Source: Gammaproteobacteria bacterium
GTDB taxonomy: Bacteria; Pseudomonadota; Gammaproteobacteria; HTCC5015
Direction of reading: 5' to 3'
Assembly: GCA_016928055.1 (NCBI GenBank)
Contig: JAFGLM010000034.1
Span: forward strand, 1 to 64,000
DNA: 64,000 nt
Every line of letters begins with the position of its first letter. The first letter of the stretch is position 1. The position numbers and the translations under genes are program-made. Below the pieces are notes generated by a model. The model was given only the letters and a program-made list of their open reading frames with translations, did no database searches and was not told the origin of the DNA. Shown here one piece after another: positions 9,388-19,338 of this stretch.

Positions 9388-12069
9388 ATGAAAAACAGTT
9401 TGAACACGCGTCGCCAACTTGAAGTCAATGGCAAACAATATGAAATATATGACCTAAAAATCGCCCTCGGCGATCAGATCGGTCGCTTACCGTTTTCATT
9501 AAAGATTTTGCTGGAAAACCTGCTGCGTTATGAGGACGGAGTCAATACCGGCGTCGATGATATTCAGGCGTTGATCAAATGGGACGCGAAAGCCGAACCG
9601 AGCAAGGAAATCGCCTTCACACCAAGTAGGGTAGTGATGCAGGATTTTACAGGTGTGCCGGCGGTTGTTGATCTGGCCGCCATGCGCGATGCTATGAAGG
9701 CGCTGGGTGGCGATGCGGATCAAATCAATCCGCTGTCACCCGCTGAACTGGTGATCGACCACTCTGTTCAGGTCGACCATTTCGGCGCAACAGATTCACT
9801 GGATTTGAATTCTGCCATTGAATATCAGCGCAATAAGGAGCGTTACAGCTTCTTGCGCTGGGGTCAGACAGCCTTTCGAGACTTTGCTGTTGTGCCTCCT
9901 TCAACCGGTATTGTGCATCAGGTAAACCTTGAGCATTTAGCGCGTGTGGTATTTGGCCAGAAAAATAACGGGGTGCTGCAAGCTTATCCTGATACTGTGG
10001 TGGGGACCGACTCTCACACCACCATGATCAACGGCGTCGGTGTGTTGGGCTGGGGTGTCGGTGGCATTGAAGCGGAAGCGGCTATGTTGGGTCAACCCGT
10101 CACCATGTTGATCCCACAAGTCGTTGGATTTAACCTGACCGGTCGTCTTAAAGAAGGGGCTACGGCGACGGATTTAGTGTTAACCGTGACGGAGATGTTG
10201 CGCAAGCACGGTGTCGTCGGCAAGTTCGTCGAATTTTTCGGTGATGGTCTGGCCTACCTGCCGCTGGCGGATCGAGCCACCATCGCTAATATGGCGCCGG
10301 AATACGGTGCAACTTGCGGTATTTTCCCGATCGATCAGGAGACCTTGAATTATCTCAGGCTCTCCAATCGCTCGGACCAACAAATTGCCCTGGTCGAAAC
10401 GTATGCAAAGGCACAGGGGTTATGGTGCAATGTCGGTGACCAGGCTGATTACACTGATGTACTACAACTCGATTTGGGGCAGGTTGTACCGAGTCTGGCC
10501 GGGCCGAAACGCCCACAGGATCGCATTGCTTTAAGCGATGCCGGCAAGAAAATCGGGCAAGCCAAGGCCGCGATGCAGGCCGAACGAGGTGATACCGGCA
10601 ACAGCGCTTGCCAGGTGAACTATAAGGCTCAGAGTTTTGAATTAAGCGATGGTGCTGTTGTCATCGCCGCGATTACCAGTTGCACCAACACTTCAAATCC
10701 CAGCGTTATTATGGCCGCCGGTTTGCTCGCAAAAAATGCGATAGAGAAAGGTGTTCAGGTTAAACCCTGGGTCAAAACATCGTTGGCACCGGGATCCCTG
10801 GTGGTAACCGATTATCTGCGTCAAGCCGGATTGTTGGGCTATCTGGAGCAATTGGGTTTCAGTATCGTGGGTTACGGGTGTACGACCTGCATCGGTAACT
10901 CAGGACCGTTGCCGGAAGAAATTTCTGCTGCAATCCAAAACAACAAACTCATTGTCTCATCGGTACTGTCAGGCAATCGCAATTTCGAGGGTCGGATTCA
11001 TCAGGATATACGCATGAATTTCCTGGCCTCACCACCGTTAGTAGTGGCCTATGCCATCGCTGGTCGTTGTGATATCGATCCCTACAATGATCCGTTAGCG
11101 CAAGATACGAACGGCAAAGATGTGTATTTAAAAGATATCTGGCCAACAACCGGCGAAGTGGCGGAGCAGGTTGGGAAAACGGTAACTCGCGACATGTTCA
11201 AGAAGAATTATGAAAGTGTTTTTGCGGGTGATGCGCGTTGGAACGCAATTGCCAGCCCGGAAGGCGCTCTGTTTGATTGGCAGAGTGATTCAACTTATAT
11301 CCGCAAGGCACCCTATTTTGATGGTATGGATATGACACCGCCGGGGATTAAACCCATCAAAGCAGCGCGTTGTCTGGCTAAACTGGGTGACTCCGTTACC
11401 ACCGACCATATTTCCCCGGCGGGAGCGATTAAAGAAGATTCTCCGGCCGGGAAATATCTGATTGAACATGGCGTCGCAAAGGTGGACTTCAATTCTTACG
11501 GCTCGCGTCGTGGCAATCATGAAGTGATGGTTCGCGGTACCTTTGCCAATGTTCGTTTAAGAAACCAATTAGCGCCAGGAACAGAAGGTGGCTGGACTCG
11601 TTTTCAGCCCGATGATGAGCCAATGACTATCTATGATGCATCGGTAAAATATGCTGCGACCAACGTTCCACTCGTTGTCTTGGCGGGCAAGGAATATGGT
11701 ACCGGTTCATCACGTGACTGGGCAGCCAAGGGTTCGTTATTGCTTGGAATCCGAGCGGTGATTGTTGAGAGCTTTGAGCGCATCCATCGTTCCAATCTGG
11801 TTGGTATGGGCGTGTTGCCGTTACAGTTTAAGGCTGGTGATAGCCATGAATCGTTAGGTCTAAGCGGCAAAGAAAGCTTTGATTTTAACGGTTTGGAATC
11901 AGGCGCTAAGGAACTGACGGTTACTGCCAGAAGTGACAACGGCACGCAGCAGATATTTAAGGTCGATGTACGCATCGATACACCAAAGGAATGGGACTAC
12001 TATCTGAATGGCGGTATTTTGCAGTATGTACTGAGGCAGATGATCTCGCGTAACAGTGGTGCAACGTAA
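9388..12069 (+). CDS. acnA: Aconitate hydratase A
   Basis: Aconitase isomerises citrate to isocitrate using a [4Fe-4S] cluster. The three cluster cysteines are visible: C432 in [10 protein letters not shown], and C498 and C501 in [12 protein letters not shown]. The swivel domain carries the typical [13 protein letters not shown] and [17 protein letters not shown] segments. The 893-residue length matches the AcnA/IRP-like branch, not AcnB. It follows fumC, so two TCA-cycle enzymes sit together. The ATG fits the family N-terminus. Downstream, amrS begins within 35 bases on the same strand. Confidence 0.96.
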   Translation: MKNSLNTRRQLEVNGKQYEIYDLKIALGDQIGRLPFSLKILLENLLRYEDGVNTGVDDIQALIKWDAKAEPSKEIAFTPSRVVMQDFTGVPAVVDLAAMRDAMKALGGDADQINPLSPAELVIDHSVQVDHFGATDSLDLNSAIEYQRNKERYSFLRWGQTAFRDFAVVPPSTGIVHQVNLEHLARVVFGQKNNGVLQAYPDTVVGTDSHTTMINGVGVLGWGVGGIEAEAAMLGQPVTMLIPQVVGFNLTGRLKEGATATDLVLTVTEMLRKHGVVGKFVEFFGDGLAYLPLADRATIANMAPEYGATCGIFPIDQETLNYLRLSNRSDQQIALVETYAKAQGLWCNVGDQADYTDVLQLDLGQVVPSLAGPKRPQDRIALSDAGKKIGQAKAAMQAERGDTGNSACQVNYKAQSFELSDGAVVIAAITSCTNTSNPSVIMAAGLLAKNAIEKGVQVKPWVKTSLAPGSLVVTDYLRQAGLLGYLEQLGFSIVGYGCTTCIGNSGPLPEEISAAIQNNKLIVSSVLSGNRNFEGRIHQDIRMNFLASPPLVVAYAIAGRCDIDPYNDPLAQDTNGKDVYLKDIWPTTGEVAEQVGKTVTRDMFKKNYESVFAGDARWNAIASPEGALFDWQSDSTYIRKAPYFDGMDMTPPGIKPIKAARCLAKLGDSVTTDHISPAGAIKEDSPAGKYLIEHGVAKVDFNSYGSRRGNHEVMVRGTFANVRLRNQLAPGTEGGWTRFQPDDEPMTIYDASVKYAATNVPLVVLAGKEYGTGSSRDWAAKGSLLLGIRAVIVESFERIHRSNLVGMGVLPLQFKAGDSHESLGLSGKESFDFNGLESGAKELTVTARSDNGTQQIFKVDVRIDTPKEWDYYLNGGILQYVLRQMISRNSGAT

Positions 12070-12101
12070 ACACTTTTGCCTCATTGAGCTACACTTGTGA
12101 G

Positions 12102-13187
12102 GTGAAACAGAATATCGAGAGAATTCATACAACGAAGTACTGGCATCAACTGGATGACGGTCGAATTCAGTGTGATATCTGTCCACGTTACTGCAAATTA
12201 AAACCAGGCCAGCAAGGTCTTTGTTTTATTCGTGAAAATCAGAATAATCAAGTTGTTTTAACCAGTTACGGTTATTCGAGCGGCTTTTGCATTGATCCCA
12301 TCGAAAAAAAACCACTTAATCATTTTTACCCGGGAACTTCGGTACTTTCTTTTGGTACTGCCGGATGTAATTTGGCGTGTCGTTTTTGCCAGAACTGGGA
12401 TATCAGTAAATCAAGAGAAATCGATACCCTGTCACAGCATGCCGCGCCTGAAGACATCGCAAAAGCAGCGCAGCAATCCGGCTGTCGCTCAGTTGCTTAT
12501 ACCTACAACGATCCAATCATATTTCTTGAATACGCGATTGATACGGCGATCGCTTGTCGGGAGCGGAATATCAAATCGGTTGCTGTGTCGTCGGGTTATA
12601 TTTGCAAACAACCCAGAGAGGAATTTTTTCAATATGTCGATGCAGTCAATATTGATTTAAAAGCATTTACTGACAGGTTTTATTGGAAACTCACCGGTGG
12701 ACATTTGCAGGCAGTGCTGGATTCCCTGTTGTATTTAAAAAAAGAAACAAGCGTTTGGCTGGAGATTACGACGTTATTGATCCCCGGTGAAAACGATTCA
12801 CAAGCAGAACTTGAAAACCTGACAAGCTGGATATTTGAAAATCTGGGCGCGGATGTACCGCTTCATTTCACCGCTTTTCATCCTTCCTGGAAAATGATGA
12901 ATAAACCGGCAACCTCACCGGCAACACTCAAACTGGCCCGCGAGATTGCGTTGCGAGTTGGATTACATTACGCCTACACCGGCAATATTTATGATCCAGC
13001 GAGTCAAAGCACTTACTGCCATCACTGCGGACAAATATTGATCGGGCGCAATGGCTATGAGCTCAGTAACTGGAATCTAAAAGAAGGGAAATGCAATCGC
13101 TGCGAGGAAATGTGTGCCGGGCATTTTGAGCAAAATCCGGGGCAGTGGGGATCAAGAAGATCTGTTGTCAATATCCCGCAAGTTTAG
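12102..13187 (+). CDS. amrS: AmmeMemoRadiSam-system radical SAM enzyme
   Basis: A radical SAM protein with the cluster motif CNLACRFCQNWDISKSR (CxxxCxxC, about residues 89-96). An N-terminal CDICPRYCKL region and C-terminal cysteine pairs (CHHCGQ and CNRCEEMC) probably bind further metal. SGFCIDPIEKKPLNHFYPG is typical of AmrS, the partner of Memo-like AmrB and AMMECR1-like AmrA. Neither partner is in this window and the reaction is not established. The start is uncertain: GTG at 12102 gives the usual N-terminal length, while TTG at 12084 adds six residues; neither has a good ribosome site. It overlaps the end of the convergent phosphatidyltransferase gene by four bases. Confidence 0.85.
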   Translation: MKQNIERIHTTKYWHQLDDGRIQCDICPRYCKLKPGQQGLCFIRENQNNQVVLTSYGYSSGFCIDPIEKKPLNHFYPGTSVLSFGTAGCNLACRFCQNWDISKSREIDTLSQHAAPEDIAKAAQQSGCRSVAYTYNDPIIFLEYAIDTAIACRERNIKSVAVSSGYICKQPREEFFQYVDAVNIDLKAFTDRFYWKLTGGHLQAVLDSLLYLKKETSVWLEITTLLIPGENDSQAELENLTSWIFENLGADVPLHFTAFHPSWKMMNKPATSPATLKLAREIALRVGLHYAYTGNIYDPASQSTYCHHCGQILIGRNGYELSNWNLKEGKCNRCEEMCAGHFEQNPGQWGSRRSVVNIPQV

Positions 13188-13762
13188 TCGGGGCTGCGGG
13201 TAGAAATCTGTTTCTGATTTCTTAATACATGCCAGATGGATTTAACATTTGATCGCGGCTGATCAACGATAGCGGTGATTGTAACTTCTTCCAGTGCGGC
13301 CAGAACGGTCAGTACGGCAGCGATGCGAAACGGCCAGTTTGCTACGCCCGTTAATAGCAAAATCGAAGAAACAACAGCCGACGCCGCGGCAACTTTAACC
13401 AACCAGGTGTGGTAACTGGTCAGGCTATTGAATTTCAGCAAGCCCACTACTGTCGGGAAAATAACGCTGCCCAGAATGGCGCCGAAATAGTACAGCTCTG
13501 CGAAAACGGCTTCGGGCCATAACCAGAATGCGGCAATACCCAGCGTCAGATAAATTGCCACATCACCCCAGGAATCCAGTTTGGCGCCAAATTCAGTTAT
13601 CAAGTTGTATTTGCGCGCGATATAACCGTCAAGGCCGTCAGTGACTATCGCAAAGACGAGTAAAACCAGAAACGCAACATCATTATGATTCCAGGCCAAC
13701 AACAGTAAAATCGGCACTGCCAACAAGCGGGAAAAACTGAGCACATTGGGAAGATTAATCAT
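13184..13762 (-). CDS. CDP-alcohol phosphatidyltransferase family protein
   Basis: A 192-residue integral membrane enzyme with the CDP-alcohol phosphotransferase signature TDGLDGYIARKYN...GAKLDSWGD, which matches D-x2-D-G-x2-A-R-x8-G-x3-D-x3-D with all aspartates present. It begins MINLPNVLSFSRL like PgsA-type phosphatidylglycerophosphate synthases, but the second half is divergent, so the acceptor alcohol is unknown. About five to six hydrophobic segments are seen. Its start lies inside the 3' end of the YbhP-like gene (8-bp overlap), implying coupled expression. The canonical pssA is elsewhere in this window (32784-33572). Confidence 0.75.
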   Translation of the reverse strand: MINLPNVLSFSRLLAVPILLLLAWNHNDVAFLVLLVFAIVTDGLDGYIARKYNLITEFGAKLDSWGDVAIYLTLGIAAFWLWPEAVFAELYYFGAILGSVIFPTVVGLLKFNSLTSYHTWLVKVAAASAVVSSILLLTGVANWPFRIAAVLTVLAALEEVTITAIVDQPRSNVKSIWHVLRNQKQISTRSPD

Positions 13763-14528
13763 GCTTGCTACCGGACATATAATTTAATCGAGCATAAAGC
13801 GGTGCATGATCTGATAAGCGATACCATGGTGCGTGTCGCAAACAATCGCATTCAATAGCTTCCAGGTTGCGATAATAAATTCGATCCATCGGTAACATCG
13901 GCATCCAGGCCGGGTAGGTTTTGGCGTGACGACCTTCAAGTTGTTGAAAGACTTCTTTCAAGTGCAAACCCTTGGCTAAATGGCGATGTGCCCGGTTGTG
14001 CCAGTCGTTGAAATCACCGGCAATTATAACCGATTCATCTTGCGGTACATGTTTGGCGATATGCTCATTCAGTGTGTTTAGCTGTCGTTCACGCTCAAAA
14101 GCAAAAAGATCAAAATGTATACAGAGCAGGTGTATGGGTCTGGTATGTTCGCCAACTTCAATAACACCGTGTAATACGCTGCGACTTGCCTGACGCAATG
14201 AAGAGACGTTGGTATTTTCCCAAAAGACAAATGGATACTTGCTCAGTATGGCATTACCGTGATGCCCCGAGTTATAGATCGCATTTTTTCCGTAGGTATA
14301 ATGTGGCCAGATGGTATCGGCCAGGAATTCGAATTGCGTTGCATCGGGCCAGTTGGGTATTTGGTTACTGCGCTTGCTGTGTTCGCCCTGGATTTCCTGT
14401 AAAAAAACGATATCGACATCCGCCTGGCGCAGCTGTTCACGAATCTGGTGCAGTACAAATCGGACATTGCCCGTTGTAAAGCCCTTATGGATATTGTAAG
14501 TCAGTATGCGAATATCGCTGTTGTGCAT
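13755..14528 (-). CDS. YbhP-like endonuclease/exonuclease/phosphatase-fold protein
   Basis: This belongs to the EEP hydrolase superfamily. Motifs visible are LTYNIHKGF near the N-terminus, a catalytic glutamate in VFLQEIQGEH, GHHGNAILSKYP, AGDFNDWHN and the terminal LSDHAPLYA histidine motif. NWPDATQFEFLADTIWP matches E. coli YbhP closely as I remember it. In E. coli ybhP sits beside clsB (cardiolipin synthase); here it overlaps a CDP-alcohol phosphatidyltransferase, so a role in phospholipid metabolism is a reasonable inference. ATG at 14528 is preferred; TTG at 14543 is the alternative. Confidence 0.75.
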   Translation of the reverse strand: MHNSDIRILTYNIHKGFTTGNVRFVLHQIREQLRQADVDIVFLQEIQGEHSKRSNQIPNWPDATQFEFLADTIWPHYTYGKNAIYNSGHHGNAILSKYPFVFWENTNVSSLRQASRSVLHGVIEVGEHTRPIHLLCIHFDLFAFERERQLNTLNEHIAKHVPQDESVIIAGDFNDWHNRAHRHLAKGLHLKEVFQQLEGRHAKTYPAWMPMLPMDRIYYRNLEAIECDCLRHAPWYRLSDHAPLYARLNYMSGSKHD

Positions 14529-14597
14529 TTTTGAGAAAATCAATGTTACAAAATTAATCTGTGAATTTTTTTACCCTGGTATTGATGGGTAATTTCC

Positions 14598-14634
14598 GAC
14601 TAAATTAGTCGATTAATTATCGCCGGGTTATAAT
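14598..14634 (+). promoter_or_regulatory. nadA promoter with palindrome over the -35
   Basis: TATAAT lies at 14629-14634, 32 bases ahead of the nadA start. No good -35 is seen. Instead the perfect palindrome GACTAA-A-TTAGTC at 14598-14610 covers the position where a -35 would sit. This suggests a regulator site (NAD-responsive or otherwise); the protein is not identifiable from the sequence. Confidence 0.45.
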
Positions 14635-14665
14635 ACACCACCCACCGTAAACTGAGAGAGATTGA

Positions 14666-15760
14666 ATGTCCGCCGTTGCCGCCCAAATTAACCGTTACGC
14701 CCTGAAATCTGATGCAGAGTGTCAGCAAATTATTATCGAGGCCAAGGCAAAACTGGGCGAGCGGTTGATTATTCTGGGTCACCACTATCAGCGCGATGAG
14801 GTTTACCAACACGCTGATTTTACCGGTGATTCCCTGAAACTATCGCGCCATGCCGCCGCCTCGAATGCCGAATACATCGTCTTTTGCGGTGTCCACTTTA
14901 TGGCCGAAGTGGCGGATATTCTGTCGCGACCGGATCAGATCAGTATCCTGCCGGACCTGGCTGCCGGTTGTTCCATGGCCGATATGGCTAACAAAGTGAA
15001 CGTACAGCATGCCTGGGAAGAAATACGTTCAGTTTTTGATCCGGATCAGCTGGTTACGCCGGTGACTTATATCAATTCTGCTGCCGACCTGAAAGCGTTC
15101 TGTGGCCGTCATGGCGGCATCATCTGCACCTCCAGTAACGCGCGGCATGTGCTGGAGTGGGGCTTTGAGCGTCGTGAAAAAATCCTGTTCTTTCCAGATC
15201 AGCATCTGGGACGTAACACAGCGTACAAAATGGGTGTTGCTCTGGATGAGATGGTGGTATGGGATTTTGATAAGCCGATGGGTGGATTGCAGCCGCAACA
15301 ACTGCAGAAAGCCCGCATGATTTTGTGGAAAGGTTTTTGCTCGGTGCATCAGATATTTAAACCCGAGCATATCGATCGTTTCAAACAGCAATTCCCGGAA
15401 ACGCTGGTGATCTCGCATCCTGAATGTAGTTTTGAGGTTTGCCAGAAATCAGACTTTATCGGTTCCACCGAATACATTGTTAAAACCATCTCTGCAGCGG
15501 AGGCCGGCACGCGCTGGCTGGTGGGCACGGAGTTGAATCTGGTGAATCGCCTGAACGAGCTGTTCCCGGATAAACAGGTGCATTTTATGGCGCCAACCGT
15601 CTGTATGTGCTCAACCATGTTTCGTACCGACCCCCAGCATCTGGCCTGGGTGCTGGATAATCTGGCGGCCGGCAAAGTGGTGAACCGGATTTCGGTACCG
15701 CAGGAAGACGCGCGTTTTGCCTTAATGGCACTAAACCGGATGCTCGAACTGCCGGTTTAA
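14666..15760 (+). CDS. nadA: Quinolinate synthase A
   Basis: NadA condenses iminoaspartate with dihydroxyacetone phosphate to quinolinate in de novo NAD synthesis, using a [4Fe-4S] cluster. Conserved features include LGHHYQRDEVYQHADFTGDSL-type N-terminal residues, GIICTSSNA, the FFPDQHLGRNTA stretch, SHPEC and the C-terminal MAPTVCMCSTMFRTDP. Three cysteines in the usual positions can ligate the cluster. The 364-residue length fits the gammaproteobacterial form. The gene has its own promoter region and stands alone: nadB and nadC are not nearby. Confidence 0.95.
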   Translation: MSAVAAQINRYALKSDAECQQIIIEAKAKLGERLIILGHHYQRDEVYQHADFTGDSLKLSRHAAASNAEYIVFCGVHFMAEVADILSRPDQISILPDLAAGCSMADMANKVNVQHAWEEIRSVFDPDQLVTPVTYINSAADLKAFCGRHGGIICTSSNARHVLEWGFERREKILFFPDQHLGRNTAYKMGVALDEMVVWDFDKPMGGLQPQQLQKARMILWKGFCSVHQIFKPEHIDRFKQQFPETLVISHPECSFEVCQKSDFIGSTEYIVKTISAAEAGTRWLVGTELNLVNRLNELFPDKQVHFMAPTVCMCSTMFRTDPQHLAWVLDNLAAGKVVNRISVPQEDARFALMALNRMLELPV

Positions 15761-15861
15761 GACGCTTGGCTATCGTTTTTATCCCCGTTTAATTTAAAAG
15801 CAGCGCAATGGTACACTGCGCGCCAGTTTTCGATGATGCACAGAGACAATTTGAGGTAGGT

Positions 15862-16611
15862 ATGGCTGGCCATAGCAAGTGGGCGAATATTCAACATCGT
15901 AAAAAAGCACAGGATGCCAAGCGCGGCAAACTATTTACCCGACTTATTCGCGAAATCACCATTGCTTCACGCATGGGTGGATCTGATATCAGCGTCAATC
16001 CGCGCTTGCGACTGGCGGTGGATAAGGGTCTGGGTGCCAATATGCCCAAGGATACCGTTGAGCGGGCGATTAAACGCGGTGCCGGTGAACTGGAAGGTGT
16101 TCAGTACGAAGAAGTACGCTATGAAGGTTATGGTCCGGGAGGTATCGCGGTGATGGTTGACTGCCTGACCGACAATCGCAATCGTACCGTAGCGGAAGTG
16201 CGCCACGCTTTTGCCAAATCAGGTGGCAATCTGGGTACGGATGGCTCTGTAGCCTATCTATTTGAAAAACAAGGTATTATCAGCTATCCGCCGGGGTCGA
16301 ATGAAGACAGGGTTATGGAAGTGGCGCTGGAAGCCGGAGCTGACGATATTACGACCAACGACGACGGCTCCATCGATGTCATCACCGATCCGGACCAGTT
16401 TGTCGATATCAAGGAGGCTATGATAGCGGCCGGGCTGGAAACCGAGATGGCCGAAGTCACCATGCGTGCCGTGACCGGGGTTGAAATCGATAAGGAGACG
16501 GCCGAGAAACTGTTCCGGCTAACCGATATGCTGGAAGAACTGGATGATACGCAGGACGTTTATCACAATGCGGATATCGCTGATGAAATCATGGCGGAGT
16601 TATCCGAATAG
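15862..16611 (+). CDS. yebC: YebC/PmpR-family protein
   Basis: The start [26 protein letters not shown] is the family hallmark and sets the ATG at 15862, preceded by GAGGTAGGT. The protein has 249 residues. YebC-family proteins are reported as transcriptional regulators (PmpR) and more recently as ribosome-associated factors that relieve stalling; which role applies here cannot be told. It precedes ruvCAB as in many gammaproteobacteria, although the usual aspS upstream is replaced by nadA. Confidence 0.93.
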   Translation: MAGHSKWANIQHRKKAQDAKRGKLFTRLIREITIASRMGGSDISVNPRLRLAVDKGLGANMPKDTVERAIKRGAGELEGVQYEEVRYEGYGPGGIAVMVDCLTDNRNRTVAEVRHAFAKSGGNLGTDGSVAYLFEKQGIISYPPGSNEDRVMEVALEAGADDITTNDDGSIDVITDPDQFVDIKEAMIAAGLETEMAEVTMRAVTGVEIDKETAEKLFRLTDMLEELDDTQDVYHNADIADEIMAELSE

Positions 16612-16679
16612 CGATTACCTGAAGCCGTCAGGCCGGTCTGACGCGATTCAATGCGGGTGTAATTGAAGAGGATAAGACA

Positions 16680-17207
16680 GTTACAGAATCGATCCGAATT
16701 CTGGGCATAGACCCAGGCTCACTGGTCACCGGCGTCGGCGTGATTGAAAGCGATGGTCGTCGCAGTCGCTATATCAGTCATACCACGATTGAGCTGGCCA
16801 AGCTGGAATTACCGGAAAAACTTGCGGGCATACACGTCCAGATCAGCGATATCATCCGCGAATGGCAACCACAGGAAGCGGCGATTGAGGAGGTGTTTCT
16901 CAGTCGCAATGCGGCTTCTGCACTGAAATTAGGGCAGGCCAGGGGTGTCGCTATCGCCGCCTGTATGGTCAGTCGCGTGCCGGTTTATGAATACGCCGCG
17001 CGGGTAATTAAACAGGCGGTGGTGGGTACGGGCGCGGCGGCAAAACACCAGGTCCAACATATGGCGAAAACCTTGCTGAATATTCGCGGTCGTTTGCCGG
17101 AAGATGCCGCGGATGCACTGGCGATCGCTTTATGTCATGCGCACAATCGCCTGCACCGGTACAATGACCTCATCACCACCCGGCGCAGCACCAGACGTCG
17201 GTACTAG
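16680..17207 (+). CDS. ruvC: Holliday junction resolvase RuvC, start codon non-canonical
   Basis: RuvC cuts Holliday junctions brought by RuvAB. The family start RILGIDPGS, with the first catalytic aspartate at 16710-16712, is encoded here, followed by the second acidic residue in AIEEVFL and the DAADALAIAL motif with the last two. All four acidic positions are present. However, the frame from its upstream stop (TGA at 16620) to that aspartate has no ATG, GTG or TTG; the first GTG (16740) would remove the catalytic residue. GAGG at 16668-16671 lies eight bases ahead of GTT at 16680, which would give a normal N-terminus, so I place the start there. CTG at 16701 or ATT at 16662 are alternatives, as is a sequencing error. 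Confidence 0.85.
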   Translation, partial: VTESIRILGIDPGSLVTGVGVIESDGRRSRYISHTTIELAKLELPEKLAGIHVQISDIIREWQPQEAAIEEVFLSRNAASALKLGQARGVAIAACMVSRVPVYEYAARVIKQAVVGTGAAAKHQVQHMAKTLLNIRGRLPEDAADALAIALCHAHNRLHRYNDLITTRRSTRRRY

Positions 17208-17228
17208 AAGACGCAAAGGTTTAATCCG

Positions 17229-17831
17229 ATGATCGGACGACTAAAAGGCATATTGAGCAGTAAGCAACCACCGAATTTACTATTGGATGTAAATGGTGTT
17301 GGCTATGAAATTCAGGCGCCGATGTCGACTTTTTATACGCTGCCGGAACCTGGGGAAACCGTACAGTTGTTGATTCATACGCACGTGCGTGAAGATGCCT
17401 TGCAGCTCTATGGTTTTGCTTCGACGGCCGAACGCGAGTTATTTCGTACGCTGATCAAAGTGAGTGGTGTCGGTGCCAAGCTCGCATTGACGATTTTATC
17501 CGGTATCGATGTATCCGCTTTTATTCGCTGCGTTCATTCTCAGGACAGCACTTCATTAACGCGTTTACCGGGTGTCGGCAAGAAAACAGCTGAACGATTG
17601 ATTGTTGAAATGAAAGATAAATTAATTCAATCGACCGACGTTGGTGCAGCGGCTACCGCGATAGGACGAACACAGGCAAACACGCCAATTGAAGAGGCGG
17701 TGACTGCGCTGATTGCTTTAGGTTATAAACCGCCGGAAGCGTCGCGAATGGTGCGATCCATACCTGATGTGGATAATAGTGGTAATACTGAAGACATTAT
17801 CCGTCTGGCGTTGAAAGCGGTCATGCGCTAA
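17229..17831 (+). CDS. ruvA: Holliday junction helicase subunit RuvA
   Basis: RuvA binds four-way junctions as a tetramer and loads the RuvB motors. The 200-residue protein begins MIGRLKGIL (OB-fold domain I, about 1-63), followed by helix-hairpin-helix motifs [14 protein letters not shown] and [14 protein letters not shown] (domain II, about 73-130). A flexible linker (about 135-150) leads to the RuvB-binding domain III ([21 protein letters not shown]). It lies 21 bases after ruvC, in the standard order. Confidence 0.97.
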   Translation: MIGRLKGILSSKQPPNLLLDVNGVGYEIQAPMSTFYTLPEPGETVQLLIHTHVREDALQLYGFASTAERELFRTLIKVSGVGAKLALTILSGIDVSAFIRCVHSQDSTSLTRLPGVGKKTAERLIVEMKDKLIQSTDVGAAATAIGRTQANTPIEEAVTALIALGYKPPEASRMVRSIPDVDNSGNTEDIIRLALKAVMR

Positions 17832-17854
17832 ACCGATTAACTGTTAACTACGAT

Positions 17855-18895
17855 ATGAATGAAATAGAACGATTGGTCAGCAAGGAAGCAATAGCAGATG
17901 AAGATGCACAGGATCGTGCCATTCGCCCGAAACGACTGGCGGAGTATATCGGTCAGCCTGCAGTTAATGAGCAAATGGAAATTTTTATTTCGGCAGCGCG
18001 TGAGCGCAAAGAAGCGCTCGATCATGTGCTGATTTTCGGGCCGCCGGGTTTGGGAAAAACCACGCTGGCCAATATCGTTGCCAATGAAATGCAGGTCAGT
18101 ATCCGGCATACCGCCGGCCCGGTGCTGGAAAGACCGGGTGATCTTGCCGCATTACTCACCAATCTTGAGACTAACGATGTTTTATTTATCGATGAGATAC
18201 ATCGCTTATCGCCGGTGGTGGAGGAGGTATTGTATCCGGCGATGGAAGATTATCAGATCGATATTATGATCGGTGATGGTCCGGCGGCGCGTTCCATCAA
18301 GATTGATCTACCACCTTTTACTCTGGTCGGTGCGACAACACGCGCCGGGTTGCTGACTTCTCCATTACGTGATCGCTTCGGTATCGTGCAGCGCCTGGAG
18401 TTTTATACCATTCAGGACCTGACGACGATTGTATTGCGTTCCGCAAAAATACTGGGTCTGACTATCGATAACGATGGGGCAAGGGAAATTGCGCGGCGTT
18501 CCCGCGGTACTCCCCGTATTGCCAATCGTTTATTAAGGCGTGTACGTGATTATGCGCAAGTAAAAGCCGATGGCACTATCAACGCCGAGGTTGCAGCCAA
18601 AGCTTTGGATATGCTGGCAGTTGACGTACTGGGTCTGGATCACATGGATCGCAGATTATTGATGACGATTATCGAAAAATTCAGTGGCGGGCCGGTAGGA
18701 TTGGATAATCTTGCCGCCGCGGTTGGCGAAGAGCGTGGCACACTTGAAGAGGTGGTTGAACCTTATTTAATTCAACAGGGATTTATTATGCGTACCCCGC
18801 GCGGCCGGATTGCGACTGATAATGCTTATCGCCATTTCGGTTGTGAATTACCACAAAGAGAAATGGACAAAAGACAAACTTCATTGCCACTATAG
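17855..18895 (+). CDS. ruvB: Holliday junction branch-migration ATPase RuvB
   Basis: RuvB is the hexameric AAA+ motor of branch migration. Visible are Walker [10 protein letters not shown] (62-70), Walker [10 protein letters not shown], sensor 1 GATTRAG, the arginine finger region PLRDRFG and the C-terminal winged helix with TPRGR. The 346-residue length is normal. The gene begins 23 bases after ruvA and precedes ybgC by 17 bases, linking recombination and Tol-Pal genes in one probable transcription unit. Confidence 0.97.
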   Translation: MNEIERLVSKEAIADEDAQDRAIRPKRLAEYIGQPAVNEQMEIFISAARERKEALDHVLIFGPPGLGKTTLANIVANEMQVSIRHTAGPVLERPGDLAALLTNLETNDVLFIDEIHRLSPVVEEVLYPAMEDYQIDIMIGDGPAARSIKIDLPPFTLVGATTRAGLLTSPLRDRFGIVQRLEFYTIQDLTTIVLRSAKILGLTIDNDGAREIARRSRGTPRIANRLLRRVRDYAQVKADGTINAEVAAKALDMLAVDVLGLDHMDRRLLMTIIEKFSGGPVGLDNLAAAVGEERGTLEEVVEPYLIQQGFIMRTPRGRIATDNAYRHFGCELPQREMDKRQTSLPL

Positions 18896-18912
18896 ACAGT
18901 TCCGACAACAAT

Positions 18913-19338
18913 ATGCCAAGTATTACCATACGTCGCCGGGTTTACTATGACGATACCGATAGTGGTGGAGTGGTTTATCACACCCAGTACCTGAAATTCA
19001 TGGAGCATGCGCGTAGCGAATTTCTGGATGCGCGTGGTTATGCGCCATGGTTGATCACGGAGAAATTCGGTGTGCAATTCGTTGTAACCGAGTTAACGAT
19101 TCGCTACCTGGCCCCGGCCAGACTGGGTGATCAGCTTGAGATCGAAGCGGTTGTTAAAAATATTGCAGGCGTGACGGTTTATTTCGAGCAAAGTGTCTGG
19201 TTGCTCAATGCAACGACGAAAGTACGTGAAATTGAACTTGCGCGTGCTGACGTTAAGGCGGTTTGTTTGGGTGCGGATAATTTCAAACCCGCACGTATCC
19301 CATCTGAAATTCAGGAGAGCATCCTCAGTGAATGCTGA
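18913..19338 (+). CDS. ybgC: Tol-Pal-associated acyl-CoA thioesterase
   Basis: A hotdog-fold 4-hydroxybenzoyl-CoA-type thioesterase of 141 residues. The catalytic motif VYYDDTDSGGVVYHTQYLKF contains the conserved aspartate, and EHARSEFL follows as in YbgC. It acts on acyl-CoA or acyl-ACP in the cytoplasm and is routinely the first gene of tol-pal operons, though its contribution to envelope stability is not settled. Its last 11 bases overlap the tolQ start. Confidence 0.93.
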   Translation: MPSITIRRRVYYDDTDSGGVVYHTQYLKFMEHARSEFLDARGYAPWLITEKFGVQFVVTELTIRYLAPARLGDQLEIEAVVKNIAGVTVYFEQSVWLLNATTKVREIELARADVKAVCLGADNFKPARIPSEIQESILSEC

